Of a stretch of 64,000 bases of DNA, positions 1-11,591 are shown piece by piece. Positions within the stretch are counted from its first letter, which is position 1. Every line of letters starts with the position of its first letter. The position numbers were made by a program, and so were the translations under genes. A model generated the notes under the pieces. That model made no database searches. It had not been told where the DNA came from and was given only the letters and a program-made list of their open reading frames with translations. The DNA comes from Microplitis mediator. Lineage: Eukaryota; Arthropoda; Insecta; Hymenoptera; Braconidae. The stretch spans positions 7,812,001-7,876,000 of the forward strand of contig NC_079976.1 of the NCBI RefSeq assembly GCF_029852145.1, given 5' to 3'.

Positions 1-1478
1 AGGTGCGTCAGATAATTTTACTCATTAAGGCCAAGAAGAAAAAAAAGTATTAAGCTCTATTGTACTACATAGTAATTTTTCTTATTACGCGTTACGTACT
101 CAGAGAAAACGGAAGAGTCACAGTAACTAAACAGTTGCCACGCAATTTTAAATGCTTCGTAATTACTCTCAAAATTTGAAATCGTTAAATTTTCACTGTT
201 TTTCCCTTCGAGTACATCTCGAAATTTTTTGGGTGTAGATATTATTCTTGTATTGACACGATTTTTTTCTATGGTGCATAGTAATTTTTTCTTCGAAACA
301 ATACAGGAAAAATAATTATATTAACCAGGAAAAAATATCTTTCCAATGCAGGAAGAATTTCATAAGAGACAGAAAAATTTTATTTGTTTAAATGAAAAAA
401 AAAAAAATTACCTTTAATTTATTTTTATTTCAATGTAATTTATAAAAATAATAATTTTTAAATTATTTATTATCATTGTTTGCCGTAAAAAAAAAAATAA
501 CTGAAGAATTTTGATGAAACTGCAGTAATTAAATTCTTTAATAATAAAATCATGTGTTTTAAATATCTATCATATATATATATATATATATGGACATAAA
601 GTTTCGGAAGTGTTGAAATTGTTGAATTATGTGCGTCGATTTCTACACCAAACCATCGTCAACCGATGTCCCGTGTTTATTTGTTAATTCATTCCCCCAC
701 GCACATACGTTTGACGCGGTTCGTTGGTCAATTTAATAATTGCCGGCTGATTCATTAACTGCAACGTGTGGCGGCATGCCGACTATACTCTATTTCTCTT
801 TTCCTCTTCTATCTTTCTATATTCACTCTTCTAGTCGGTTGAATCACTCGTAACGCGCCACTATCATGATATACCACATGAATAATTGATAAATTTTACT
901 CACTATTTAACTACAATTAATAATTATTATTTTTATCTCTTGTAAATAACTTATTTGTACATCACTATACGATTTTTTTATTTTTTAATCAGAAAATATA
1001 TTACTTAGTTGATATATTTATATATTTGTAAATTATTTTTTTTTATCGACAATATTTTTTTTAGTCAAATGGCTCCGCGTACTGTCAATCAGACTTATAT
1101 GTATATATGTATACATATAAATATATTTTTAAAATATTTATGTATCAAAAGAGAAATGAGTGTCATTTTAAAAAATAACTCGTCACCATGTCGATGGTGA
1201 ATTGACGGATTCGACTGGATATCATTCTACCGCGACGAGCTAAAAAAATTAATAACCGAACAAAGAGCAAAAAAAAAAACGAAAAAAAATGGTGAAATAA
1301 TTTGAAATAGTAATAAAAATGTATACTAAAAATATATGAGTTTATCAGCAGTACATGACAATTCGTTTAAAAATGTCAATAATTATTTTTCTCTGATTCA
1401 AATAAAAATTTATGGGAAAAAATGGGATTGAAAAGTTGATAAGTTTCACGGTGAGATATAGGAAAATTACTATTTGTA
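1..1478. other. AT-rich DNA, one GC-richer block at 640-870
   Basis: No gene is seen. The block at 640-870 (for example GACGCGGTTCGTTGGTCAAT and TTGCCGGCTGATTCATTAAC) is less repetitive and could be a conserved regulatory element. A (TA)n run lies at 572-590. Confidence 0.3.
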
Positions 1479-1521
1479 CGCGGAATAAACAATATAGTAG
1501 TGGCAACTCTTTGGGATAGTA

Positions 1522-1672
1522 CTCTCTTAAATATGAAATAGTGAAATTAGTGACTATTCACTATTTGCTAGTGAAAAGTATATCACTAATTCAAATAGTG
1601 GTATACTTTGCACTAGCAATAAGTGACTATTCACTGCCAAATAGTGATTTTCACTAATTCGTTTTTAGAGAG
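1522..1672. mobile_element. Palindromic CTCTCTAAA MITE, copy 1
   Basis: A 151-bp near palindrome from CTCTCTTAAATATGAAATAG to the complementary end, flanked by TA on both sides (1520-1521 and 1673-1674). It sits inside the left inverted end of the outer element. The right end of that element (complement of about 2150-2170) still shows the uninterrupted ATAGTATTGAGTATT, which proves the TA insertion site. Confidence 0.8.
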
Positions 1673-1941
1673 TACTGAGTACTATCCCGGACAGTAGTGG
1701 ATACAGTCCACATAGTACACGGAAAAAAATGAACTATGTAAATTGAGAATGACAAGTAATATAATGATAAAGTGATCAGTAAATACCATCATTCTAAATA
1801 GTAATTTTTTCATTTATGATTAAAACCTTAATAATTACAGGATAAGTATAAAAAGTTATTGTCTATGCAAGAAAAATTACTATTTGAACTTTAAAAATCG
1901 TAACTGATACTTAGAAAATTGATGACAGGGTCTAGGTTATA

Positions 1942-2082
1942 CTCTCTAAACATGAATTAGTGAAAATAAGTGAATATTCAGTAATTTCAAGTGCAAACCG
2001 AACCACTAAATTCAAAAAGTGGTTCGGTTTGCACTCAGAATTAGTGAATATTCACTTATTTCACTTATTCATGTTTAGAGAG
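1942..2082. mobile_element. Palindromic CTCTCTAAA MITE, copy 2
   Basis: A 141-bp palindrome beginning CTCTCTAAACATGAATTAG, centred near 2010 on AACCGAACCACT/AGTGGTTCGGTT, flanked by TA (1940-1941, 2083-2084). No coding sequence. Confidence 0.8.
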
Positions 2083-2218
2083 TAATTTCAAACACTAATT
2101 TTTAAAGTTTATTTTTTTCCGTCTATACAGTACTGTCTGAAATTTTTTTTTATAGAAAATACTCAATACTATTCCAGAGAGTTACCACTCCTATATTGTT
2201 TTTTCCGCGTAGTAAAGC

Positions 2219-2786
2219 ATCAGAGTTGCAGTAGAAAAAATTATAGTACTCTTCCTAAATATTTAATTTGACAAGTGATCAAAAGTTGATCCAATTTGTT
2301 CAGTTTAACAAAACTAACATTTTTTATTCTATACACTGTAAAAAATCGGGAGTGAATTCGGAATGATTACGGATTTTATTTAAATCCGCATTCACTCCGA
2401 TTCAAATTTTTAATTTTGAAATAAACTTCTATTAGGAGTGAATTTTACTCCAAACTGGAGTTTGATATGAAAATAAACTACCCTTCGGCTGAATTTCACT
2501 CTGAGGGAATTAAATAAATACACAGTCATCCGCTCTACATACACTCCGGATTTTATCCGCATTCACTCCGCCAATTTTTTACAGAGTAGGTAATAAAATT
2601 GTTTCTGTCTCAATTAACGATAATTTCGTAATTTTTGCGAAATATTATAATTAAACCCACATCCTCATACTCCATTGGAGTTAATTTACTCCTTATGTAC
2701 ACCGTTTTAACACCGGTTGAATAACACCGCTAACTAACACCTTCACACCAGTGTGAGTTGATTTTAACACCTTTTTTTTTACAGTG
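2219..2786 (-). mobile_element. GGTGTTAAAA element, half copy, split by another MITE
   Basis: This is the reverse complement of 38271-38590 and ends at CACTGTAAAAAAAAAGG (complement of 2770-2786). It carries GGTGTTAAAA words (seen here as TTTTAACACC). It is interrupted by the 253-bp MITE at 2334-2586. The left half of the family is missing. Confidence 0.7.
2334..2586. mobile_element. GGAGTGAAT MITE, copy 1, TA-flanked
   Basis: The ends CACTGTAAAAAATCGGGAG (2334) and the complement of CTCTGTAAAAAATTGGCGG (to 2586) are flanked by TA at 2332-2333 and 2587-2588. The related element at 38271-38965 has the uninterrupted TCTATAGGTAATAAAATTG here, so the 253-bp insertion and its TA duplication are read directly. 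The interior has repeated GGAGTGAATT/ACTCC words and no ORF. Confidence 0.88.
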
Positions 2787-4020
2787 CATCTATTAATTAT
2801 TGCCTAATTTTTTGTCATGTTCAGTATAAAAAAAAAAAAAAAAAGTGGTGATAAAATAAAATGTATGAGTTAGATAATGAGTTAATGCTTAAACTCGCGA
2901 TGTAAAAATTAATACAGGATTTAATAATATATTTAACAGATTTGTGCCAATAAGCTACATCCTACCCCGAACAATTGTAGGATGCGTGTGCGTATATTTT
3001 ATCGACTTGTAAAGAGCATGTAAAACATCGGGCGTGTCACGTTACGCACCCGCACATGTCGTTATATCCATAAACTACATATATATATACACTAAGACAT
3101 TGACAATGTAGATGAGCAGAATATAAAGTAGTAATAATAAGCCGCGGAGTAAATTTGACCCACTTAACGTTACTTAGAGCTTACACTGAATATGTTTTAT
3201 TTTGCACAACACAATGTATCAAATATATACCACGTTATCAGTTTGTTCTTTGATTATTTTATTCTCGATATTTTAGCGACTCTTTGAATTCATTCAACTT
3301 GAAAATTAAATACTTTTGAGATTATTTGAAAAAATAAATTTTTAAATATTTAGTTTTAAAAATCTTACTTAATATAATTATCAATCTAACAGACTTTCAT
3401 TTAAATATATTGTGTTATCAATTACTCATAATTAGAGTTATTGGTACAACTGTATTTAAAAATATGTGATGTAGATATTTTAAATATAATTTTAAATCAT
3501 TACCTAACATTTGTAATAAAACAAAAACATAAACCCAAATATTGTAAGTTTTTTTTTTTAATAAATTAAATTATAATTATTGCGCATAAAAAAATTTACT
3601 TGAACTAAGCAAATTATTATGAAGAAAAACATTTTAGCTGAAGGAAATTTATCTTCTGCAATTAAGTCTTTTAGAAAATTCTAAATTAATCATTTATTCA
3701 AATAAAATCTGTCAATAAGTAATTAATATTAATTGAACAAAAAAAAAATTGTCTTGGTTCAAAAAACTTTTTTCTTAGAGAACATTAAATTTTTTATTTA
3801 AGTAGTAGTTTTTCGGATCAAAGAGTGTGACTGACTTGAGCCAAGAGTAATAAAAACTCAATTCAAGAAAATTAGTTTCCGGATTTTAGTAATTGCCGAA
3901 TGTATTTGAAAAGTTTTTTTATTTTACTATCGCATAATTTTATTTTATAATTAAAATTATTGTAAATATATAAAAATATATTATTTTTAAAAATCAAATT
4001 CGAAAGTCGTTAAAAATTTC
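2787..4020. other. AT-rich DNA, GC-richer block at 2940-3070
   Basis: Mostly low complexity. At 2940-3070 (CATCCTACCCCGAACAATTG to CGTTACGCACCCGCACATGT) the composition changes and a regulatory block is possible. Nothing else is recognised. Confidence 0.3.
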
Positions 4021-4105
4021 TGCCGTAAGATGAACCCGTGGCTCAACTAAAAGAGGACTCGGCGCGGACCAAATCGGTCTGGGTTCGATTCCCAGTTCGG
4101 ACTCT
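4021..4105 (+). ncRNA. tRNA-like pol III unit, probable SINE or tRNA pseudogene
   Basis: A perfect B box with T arm, CTGGGTTCGATTCCCAG (about 4077-4093), follows an A-box-like TGGCTCAACTAAAAGAGG (about 4032-4049). It cannot be a working tRNA: the 3' acceptor strand TTCGGAC finds no partner upstream, the anticodon loop lacks U33 and there is no proper variable loop. A tRNA-derived SINE head or a decayed tRNA fits. I saw no clear target duplication or tail. Confidence 0.5.
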
Positions 4106-5974
4106 CAATTATTTTTCTCAATTTATTCATAAACCAAGAAAATTATTTTCTTTGGCCAATTACTTTTACGTCTTGGTTCAGAAATAATATGACTTGCTTC
4201 AAAATACTACAATATTTTATTAAACAATAAATATTTTTAATTAAAAGTAAAATACTCTATTGAATAATTTTTTTATTTTTCATTCCAGAGTTCTGATTAT
4301 TGATTAAAGAATAATTTATTTAATTAAGAAAACAATTATTTGAACCAAGAATCGCATTTCAAAAAATTTCACGATTAAATTAATTTTTTTTTTCCATGTA
4401 AATATTAAAGTGCGGAAGAAGAATAAATACATAGGGCCAAAGTGCCATTTGTATTCACTCTCCATTTTTGGATCTTCAATACTTCATGTTAATTAATTAT
4501 GATATCACGTCTTTAACAAAGTATTTTATTAAAATTTCCGTGTCCAAAACTGGCCCTAATGTGACCAAAAACGGTACCTCTACCCTATTTGTCGTCCAAA
4601 ACTCATCATTATTTTCCATAACGCAAATACCATTTGTACATTTTTATCAAATACATTAATCCGTAACCGCAGAATGTAACATTCACCAGATTTAGAGACT
4701 GGCACGAATGAAAGACCGAATATAACTATACATATATACACATAGGTTACTTCTACGTGCGACGCGTATGATTATTTGGATTTCAATCTCTAATATATAC
4801 ATATATGAACACATATATTTGCTCTGGTGGCATGCGTAGGATAACTCTGTGTAAACGGTATGTACTCACACAAGGGATTGATCCATGAACGATTAACCCC
4901 TTGGTGGATTCCACCATAAATTCATTGGATATTAAATTCGTTAAGATAGAGATAAAAAATTAACAATTTAACGAGTTCAATTAAAATATCATATTTATTA
5001 TTGTCTACTGTATTTATCATTTCAAATGATGAGCTTATCGTATCATTCAATTAATGATTCTATTATTATAACAGCTCTTTTACACCTACACTAATTAAAT
5101 TTATGTATTTTTATTTAGTGTCAGAGTTAGTCATATTTATTTTAAAGTATACGGAGTTAATTTCTTATGCTAAAGTTTTTGTAGAAAATTAGTATAGCAG
5201 ATCTTATTACGCAACTTTTTAAAAAAATTATTTGTCTTAATTAATCGAGAAGGCTTTTACAGATACCATTAATTCAAATGTAAGTATATATGTATAGCAA
5301 GCGTAATTTTTAATAGATCGTAATTAACTTTTCTACGTTTAAATTATTTATAGAGACAATGTTGCCATTAGACAGTGGGTTTGAAACCTAAAAAAAATTA
5401 AATTTCGACAATTTTTTACATACTTCAATTACGAAGCATTGGGTGTATGTTAAAAAAATTTTCTACGTAATTTTTAAATAAAAAATTATGGAAATCTTGT
5501 ACTGGATGGATGTTATATCGAACGGAAAAAATTGATAGTAAATTTCGATTGATGATCGGTAAAATCTTGAAGTTCGTACTTACAATATATTTTACTCTGT
5601 TTTAGACATAAAAAATTGCGAGCACCAACTTTGGGATCAGGGGATCGGTAGCAACTGTCTAGTAAAAACAATATAAATTTTTATGTATAGAGGTCTCAAT
5701 CTGGCATTTTTCTTAGATTTTTGTTTTTAAAAATCAAATTGTGGTTTCAAATTATCCATTTTTGAAATTTTAACAGCAAGGGCAGACCAACCTACTAATT
5801 GAGGCGTTGTATTTGAATGATGTTTTTGTATAACGTGTATAAAATATGTAATAAAATTATTTTTAATGTATTTATTAAGCCTAACAAACCCTACACGTTT
5901 ATCTTTATTCATAATTTCATTAAAAATTCATAAAAATAGCCTTTTTTTCAAGCTCAAAGTAGAATACTGCCTTA
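4106..5974. other. AT-rich DNA, nothing recognised
   Basis: Short open frames near 4468 and 5727 have no recognisable product and biased composition. No repeat family with clear ends was found. Confidence 0.3.
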
Positions 5975-6068
5975 ATTTGTTTATTGTATAGATCTATGCA
6001 GATCTATGATCTCTAGACTTGTGATCTATGTAGATCTGTGATCTCTGTAGACTTTTGATCTCCCAGAT
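5975..6068. repeat. Irregular tandem array of GATCTATG/AGATCT words
   Basis: At least eight GATCT words occur in 90 bp (TAGATCTATGCAGATCTATG and variants). A short degenerate tandem repeat. Confidence 0.6.
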
Positions 6069-7339
6069 CAAAGCCACAAGTAAGAGAATTCTTTGTAAGA
6101 ATTCAAAATTTTGATTTTAAAGAAGATTTCGGGGATTTATGTTGATCTAAAATTTGAAAAAATAAATCTACATTGATATAATTAAATCTCATTGGATCTT
6201 AATTATTTATTCCCAAATACTTTTGAAAAATTATTAATTAGTGAGAAATTTAATCAGAATAATTAATCAATTCATCATTTACTATCAACAGAATCGATAC
6301 CTGCTGCCGATTTTCCGTCATTAGAAATTACTAATTTTCAATTAATAATCACTAATTTTTTTTCATTCGTCTATTGAATTATTACTATTTTTTTTTTTTA
6401 ATTAATTCTTATAATTTTTTTTCAATTTAAGGAAATTATTTAAAAATTTTCAATATTAAAAAAATATAATGATTTTGGCAAATTGATCCCCTTGTAATTT
6501 TTCAATATCACTGAACCCTATAATTTTATAAAGATCGAGATCAACACAAGAATTTTCTTAGTCATTACTTTAGTAAAATTATCAAGACCTATAATTATTA
6601 AACTTATGTAATAAAAGTAATCAATAATCATAAAAATAAAAAATTTTTCCACGATGCCAGATGTCATTTATATAATTAAATATATAAGAAACGTAATTCT
6701 TAGAAAACATGTAAATTATTTTGAATCAATTAAAATAATATCAATATACAATTGAAAGAAGTCTGTTTCTATGTTGAATAAATAAAAACTTTATTAAATT
6801 ACGAAATAATATAATTGGATAAATGTTTTTATATATTAACAAATATAAAACTCAATTAATAGTATATTGATATAAGTGTTTTTTATATAATTTTAGTATT
6901 ACTAAACATATATAAAGATATATATTATAAATGTAATAAATTTAATGGAACAAAAAATAAAATTTCATTATTTAAGTAAACGATAATAATAATCGCCATC
7001 GGTATAAAACAAATACACACGTGGCAAGACCATACAATGTCATTATTATTATTTGTAGCAATGAAATCTAATAGATATATATATATATATATTTTTTTTT
7101 TTTTAGATATTTAATTTGATTGTAATTAAGATTAAAATTTTGTTTTTATTAATTGACTCACATTTTTTTCTAATATAGATAATTTTTTTCACAGTTCAAA
7201 TATTAAGGCGACACACGAAAAAAAAAAAATAATGATATTAATTAAATAAGTGTATGAAGAATCGATTGTAAAAAATTGAAATAAAATAAATGTAAAAAAA
7301 ATAATAACAATTAAAAGTTAACTATATGTAAAATCACAA
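6069..7339. other. AT-rich DNA, nothing recognised
   Basis: Low-complexity A/T with a TA run near 7076-7091. No coding signal. Confidence 0.3.
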
Positions 7340-7510
7340 GGGACTGAATCGTCGCAGTGTCATGCCGCAATGAACGCACATCAAGTAACAACTGGCAGAT
7401 GCTCTTGCTTTCATGCGATTTTAATTACTATCGTTATCGCATTTGCAACTTTAACCTACTTAATAAGTCACAATCTTGTTGCAGCTGCAGACATACTGTC
7501 TGTCCAATAG
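7340..7510. promoter_or_regulatory. Higher-complexity intronic block, candidate enhancer
   Basis: In contrast to its surroundings this block is complex. It holds homeodomain-type TTAATTA, an E-box CAGCTG at about 7482, and phrases such as ATCGTTATCGCATTTGCAAC. It lies in the bab intron. The role is inference from composition only. Confidence 0.3.
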
Positions 7511-7706
7511 ATTTTATGATTTTAAATTTATGTTGAATTATCCATAAGTAATTTATCATCATTATATATATTTGGATATCATTTTTTGGTATCTTTGTAC
7601 GTAGAAAATTTATTTAAAAAGTTCTATGCAGATAAGAGTAAGATATTGTGAAGAATATTGACGATAATGGAGAAATTTTTCATATACATTTAACATATTT
7701 CTATTA

Positions 7707-7999
7707 GGGGTGTGCGAAAAGTTTTCTAATCGAATCGAATCGTAACATTCGAAGTTCAAATCGAATAATTTGAATTTTCTAGTAATTAAATTTATTCGTC
7801 AGTTTTTGAATAATTCGTAAATTTTGGCAGTAGTCGATATTAGGTCGAACACTCGGTTCAAATTTCGAAAATAAAAATTTGTGTGAGCTGTGATAAATTA
7901 TGAAAAATTAATTACGATAATTTATGAATAATTCGAATATTTCTAATAATCGAATTGTTCGATTCGATACGAACATTTTTTTAATTTTTCGTATACCCC
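7707..7999. mobile_element. MITE with GGGGTGTGCGAAAA ends
   Basis: The inverted ends are GGGGTGTGCGAAAA at 7707 and the complement of GGGGTATACGAAAAA ending at 7999. Both sides are flanked by TA. Internal ATTCGAAT-type words (AATCGAATCGAATCG, CGAATTGTTCGATTCG) pair as an inverted repeat. 293 bp, no ORF. Similar G-rich ends also occur in hAT elements, but no 8-bp duplication is seen. Confidence 0.65.
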
Positions 8000-8009
8000 T
8001 ATGTCTTAT

Positions 8010-8270
8010 ATACATTTATGGGAAAATTCCTATATGTATATGAGGAAAATTCCTATACATACAAGGAATATTTCCATAATAGAGGAGGTAAATTTTGAAT
8101 TCGATTCTATTACAGTTTTTTGAAAGAGTCCAAACATTATAGAAACATTTCTGATAAGTATAGGAGTATTTCCTATAATGTAGAAAAACACTTCCTACAC
8201 ATCCATGGAAATAGTTTCTCTAGGTTATGAGAACGATTCCTATAGTTCACTGGAACCGTTCCATCAATTT
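8010..8270. repeat. Irregular GGAAAATTCCTATA repeat tract
   Basis: Words of the form GGAAAATTCCTATA, TATAGGAGTATTTCC and GGAACCGTTCC recur in both orientations, suggesting a degraded palindromic repeat. Boundaries are unclear. Confidence 0.35.
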
Positions 8271-8342
8271 TTACTTCTTGAATGTGCGGATTAATTTTAA
8301 CGAATCAACATATAAAATTTTATATCAGAAATTTCTATAAAC

Positions 8343-8500
8343 TCATCTAACCTATAAGAACTCGACTCAACGAAAAGAGCCGAATATCTACGAAGAAACT
8401 CGACTTAGAGAGATTTTTTTAAAATTACTATGTTCTGTAGTACAAAATTACAGAATTTGAATTTTTAAGTTCAAGTTGACGATTTTCCTATTGCACGTAA
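8343..8500. repeat. Left arm of a 2.7-kb separated inverted repeat
   Basis: CTAACCTATAAGAACTCGAC to TTCAAGTTGACGATTTTCC is the inverted counterpart of 10925-11085, sharing CCGAATATCTACGAAGAAAC and AAGTTCAAGTTGAC. The arms may be the ends of one large non-autonomous element, or two copies in opposite orientation. Confidence 0.6.
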
Positions 8501-8869
8501 TTTTTTTTTTGTAAATAATGAAATAAAGCAACAAATTTTTTCGATAAGTCATAAATATTAATGCGACAGTAAAAATACTTATTTTTAAAATTCAATTTTA
8601 TTTTTTATAAGTTTAATTTTATGAATTTTGAAATTTTCCAGCATTACCTGAAACTTCAAGGTAATTTAGACAATGAAATTATCCGCGTATATATATAGAG
8701 TATTACATAATGTATTTTATAATTATGATATAACTTCAGTCTGTATTTTAATGAGTTAGTTTAATACCGTAGAAGATATGTATTTAATATTTAACTACAG
8801 GTGCAGCAGCATTGAATCATTTTTAAGAAGTCGTATGGCTCATGGTTATATGTGATGCATTATATACCG

Positions 8870-9070
8870 GGTGTTCTAGGACATAATTTACGAAGCTACC
8901 CCCCTTAGCTCTTAGTGATACTGGTGATGCCCGTAGCCGAGCGCGCCTCGTCCCCGCCAATGCTGGATTATTAATGAACGCCGGATAATTAAGTCGTTAA
9001 TATTTAAGGACACCACCGCGACGGACTAAGCGTCATCCGTACCAGCGACAAAGCTCTGTGCGCTACCACC
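8870..9070. promoter_or_regulatory. GC-rich intronic block, candidate regulatory element
   Basis: GCCCGTAGCCGAGCGCGCCT and GACACCACCGCGACGGACTA stand out from AT-rich neighbours. The phrase GCCGGATAATTAAG recurs in part near 59950 (AGCCGGATAATTAGC). No open frame of note. Confidence 0.3.
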
Positions 9071-10924
9071 ATATATTTTTTTATCATTATAAGAGAAAGA
9101 CCAATATACAAATATAATAATAATAATAATCATAACAATAATAGTAATAGCAAAAAAAATATACATTTTTATTGTCTTTAAAAAATTTTTTTTCCCGTTC
9201 CAACATATTCGGTTGATAAAAAGATTTTATTTTTTTTGTTTTTGGTGATGACATAAGCCCGAATAAACAATCCAATTCTACATTCAGCAGACGAGGGAAA
9301 TTGTTTCGTTACTTTTGTTTTGTCTTTTATGGAAATTAGGAAGAAAAAATATTGCCTCGAGGGAGTAAAGAAATGTATAGATAGATATATGTATGCAAGA
9401 GAGAATATTGTTATTATATATATGTATATATATATATTTTTTTTTGGTTCTGTATATAAACAGGCTAAAGTATCGGGCGCTTACTATACGATCGGTAGGT
9501 TGATCGTGGGTATTATTTATTACGAATCAGCATGTTGTGATTTATGAGTTAGTAGTAGCGAATATAAGATAGAAGCTGAGCATATATATATATATACATA
9601 TATATAAATATGATAGATTTATAAATAAATAAATAATAATGTACATGCATTTATACATGTATACATGTAATATATATATATATATCTAGAGGACGGGAAG
9701 AGGGAGGGGGGCAAAACAGGGTAAATATAATTGAGTATTATTTTGAACTTTTTTCAAAATTCGCGGGTCATTCAGAAAATATTTGATTTAATTAAATTTA
9801 TTTAATATCCAGAAATTTTTTTTTTTTAACGGCAACTAAAAATTTTTTTTATTGACTTTGAATATCAGAAAAAAACAAAATAGCGTATTTGAGTCCTCAA
9901 AAATGTAATATTTCCTTGAGTAGCTACCCCCCTCCCTTATTGATAAATTAATAAATAAATAACAATCTACATGCATATGTATATATATATATATATATAT
10001 TACAACAATGGTATGCACGGTATGATTATTTTTGTGAATATAATAAATATAATTTGCATATACATATGTAAATATTCCGAGGCAATCAAACAAAAAATAA
10101 TTATTAATATAAAAATATGACGCAAATGTATCTAGTGAAAAAAATACTAAAAAATATAATGGATATTTACTTTGAATAAATTTACTCTGCAAATAATAAA
10201 TTAAATGAATAATTTTATTAAAAATATTTTATGTAATAATTTAATACTTGAGTGAATAATTTAAAAAACATTTTAAGTATTTAAATAAATTAATGTTTTG
10301 AAATTTTTTAGTCACGCAAAGTTTTTATTAAACAGCTGTTTTCAAACGTCACCCCACACGATGCTAAAAAAATTTATATTTATATATATACGTACGGCTG
10401 TGTCAAACATTTGACATTTACACACGTGTAGCGAGCGGGTGGGGGGCGTCGGCGTCAACATCACAGCCGTTTGTAGCATGCTAAGCAAATGAGTAGGTAT
10501 ATCTGTGCATTTTTCAAGGGACAGGCGTTTTTCGAGTGGACCACTCCACTTATTCTTTAAAGAAATAAAAAGAGCGCGAAGAAATGCTTAAGAGTGCCGA
10601 GGTGCAATAAAGAAAAATATAAAGAATGAAAAGTTTAAAAAAAAAAAAAGAGACAAAGCTCGAGATGCTCGAGGCCGGTAAGACTTTTTACATTTAAAAA
10701 CTCCATCTATCTGTCATCAAAACCTTTAATAATTGTTATTATTTTATTGAATTTTTTGTTTTATATCACAACTCTTGGGTCAACTTCTTAACTTTTAATC
10801 TTCTTGATATCATGTATATATTAAATAAAATATCATACGCTGATAATTATGTATTGCAAATTACTAAATAATTTTACGTAACAGCGTAATTTCAATGTTC
10901 TAATAAATTACACTTAAAAAAAAA
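9071..10924. other. AT-rich DNA with microsatellites
   Basis: TA/TATG runs are frequent (9418-9440, 9582-9610, 9670-9685, 9976-10000). A GC-richer patch at 10330-10470 includes GTGTAGCGAGCGGGTGGGGG. The 118-residue minus frame at 9836-10192 is Tyr/Ile-rich microsatellite translation. Confidence 0.3.
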
Positions 10925-11085
10925 AATTACGTACACGAAGAAAATTGTCAACTTGAACTTGAATATTCAAATTTTGTAATTTTGTACTACGCTGCAAGGA
11001 ATTTTTATAAAAAATTTCTCTAATTCGAGTTTCTTCGTAGATATTCGGTTCTTTTCGTGGTCAAGCTCTTATAGGTTAGGATGAA
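10925..11085. repeat. Right arm of a 2.7-kb separated inverted repeat
   Basis: The complement of this stretch matches 8343-8500 with scattered mismatches over about 160 bp. No coding sequence is recognisable between the arms. Confidence 0.6.
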
Positions 11086-11291
11086 GCACTCAAGTGACGT
11101 ACTACGAATTAATGCGTAAGCGAGCATCTTATACTCTCATTAAAAAAAATACTGTTTTTATTTCAATTTTCGAAATATTTTACTACACATTCCAATTAAT
11201 CATCAATTTTACTATACAATTAATAAAAATTCTAATACAAAATTTAAAATGTTGGTTTGTTAAAATTACTACGCACATTATTGATTAAAAA

Positions 11292-11352
11292 TTTCGATAG
11301 AAACCGATTGACTTCGATAGAAAGTCTATCGGAATCAATCGGTTTCAATTGA
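11292..11352. repeat. Hairpin of about 20 bp
   Basis: AAACCGATTGACTTCGATAG pairs with CTATCGGAATCAATCGGTTT across a short loop, with two mismatches. It may be a degenerate MITE core. No flanking duplication is evident. Confidence 0.5.
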
Positions 11353-11591
11353 AATCAGAACGCGTATGAAGCCTTCAAGTTCCAATCAGGAGTAGTAAAT
11401 TCTGTTGAATGTATATGAAAAATTTTAAAATTATCTGGTCAGATAAAATCATATATGATCAGATACTGAATTTAGACATGACTATATCTGCTAGAATATT
11501 TTCTTGATATTTGTCCAGATTAAAAAAAATATGGTCGTATATCTCAGCATATTTGGATCATATGACCATATCTGAAAATATATGTGACATA
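11353..11591. other. ATATGATCAGAT-type imperfect repeats
   Basis: Words such as CATATATGATCAGATACT, ATATCTCAGCATATTTGGAT and CATATGACCATATCTG recur between 11430 and 11580. A degenerate repeat without clear ends. Confidence 0.35.

Larger units (their letters stand above)
1479..2213. mobile_element. Outer MITE with 45-bp inverted ends, carrying nested MITEs
   Basis: ACGCGGAATAAACAATATAG near 1480, continuing to about 1519, is the inverted complement of 2165-2213 with a few mismatches. Two copies of a smaller palindromic MITE lie inside (1522-1672 and 1942-2082). Internal words AAATAGTAATTTTTTC and GAAAAATTACTATTT recur in both orientations. Confidence 0.6.

Noticed and set aside
4021..4105. 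Functional tRNA gene
   Set aside because: Acceptor strands do not pair and position 33 of the anticodon loop is not T.
9836..10192. 118-codon minus-strand frame
   Set aside because: Tyr/Ile-rich translation of TA microsatellites and A/T runs.
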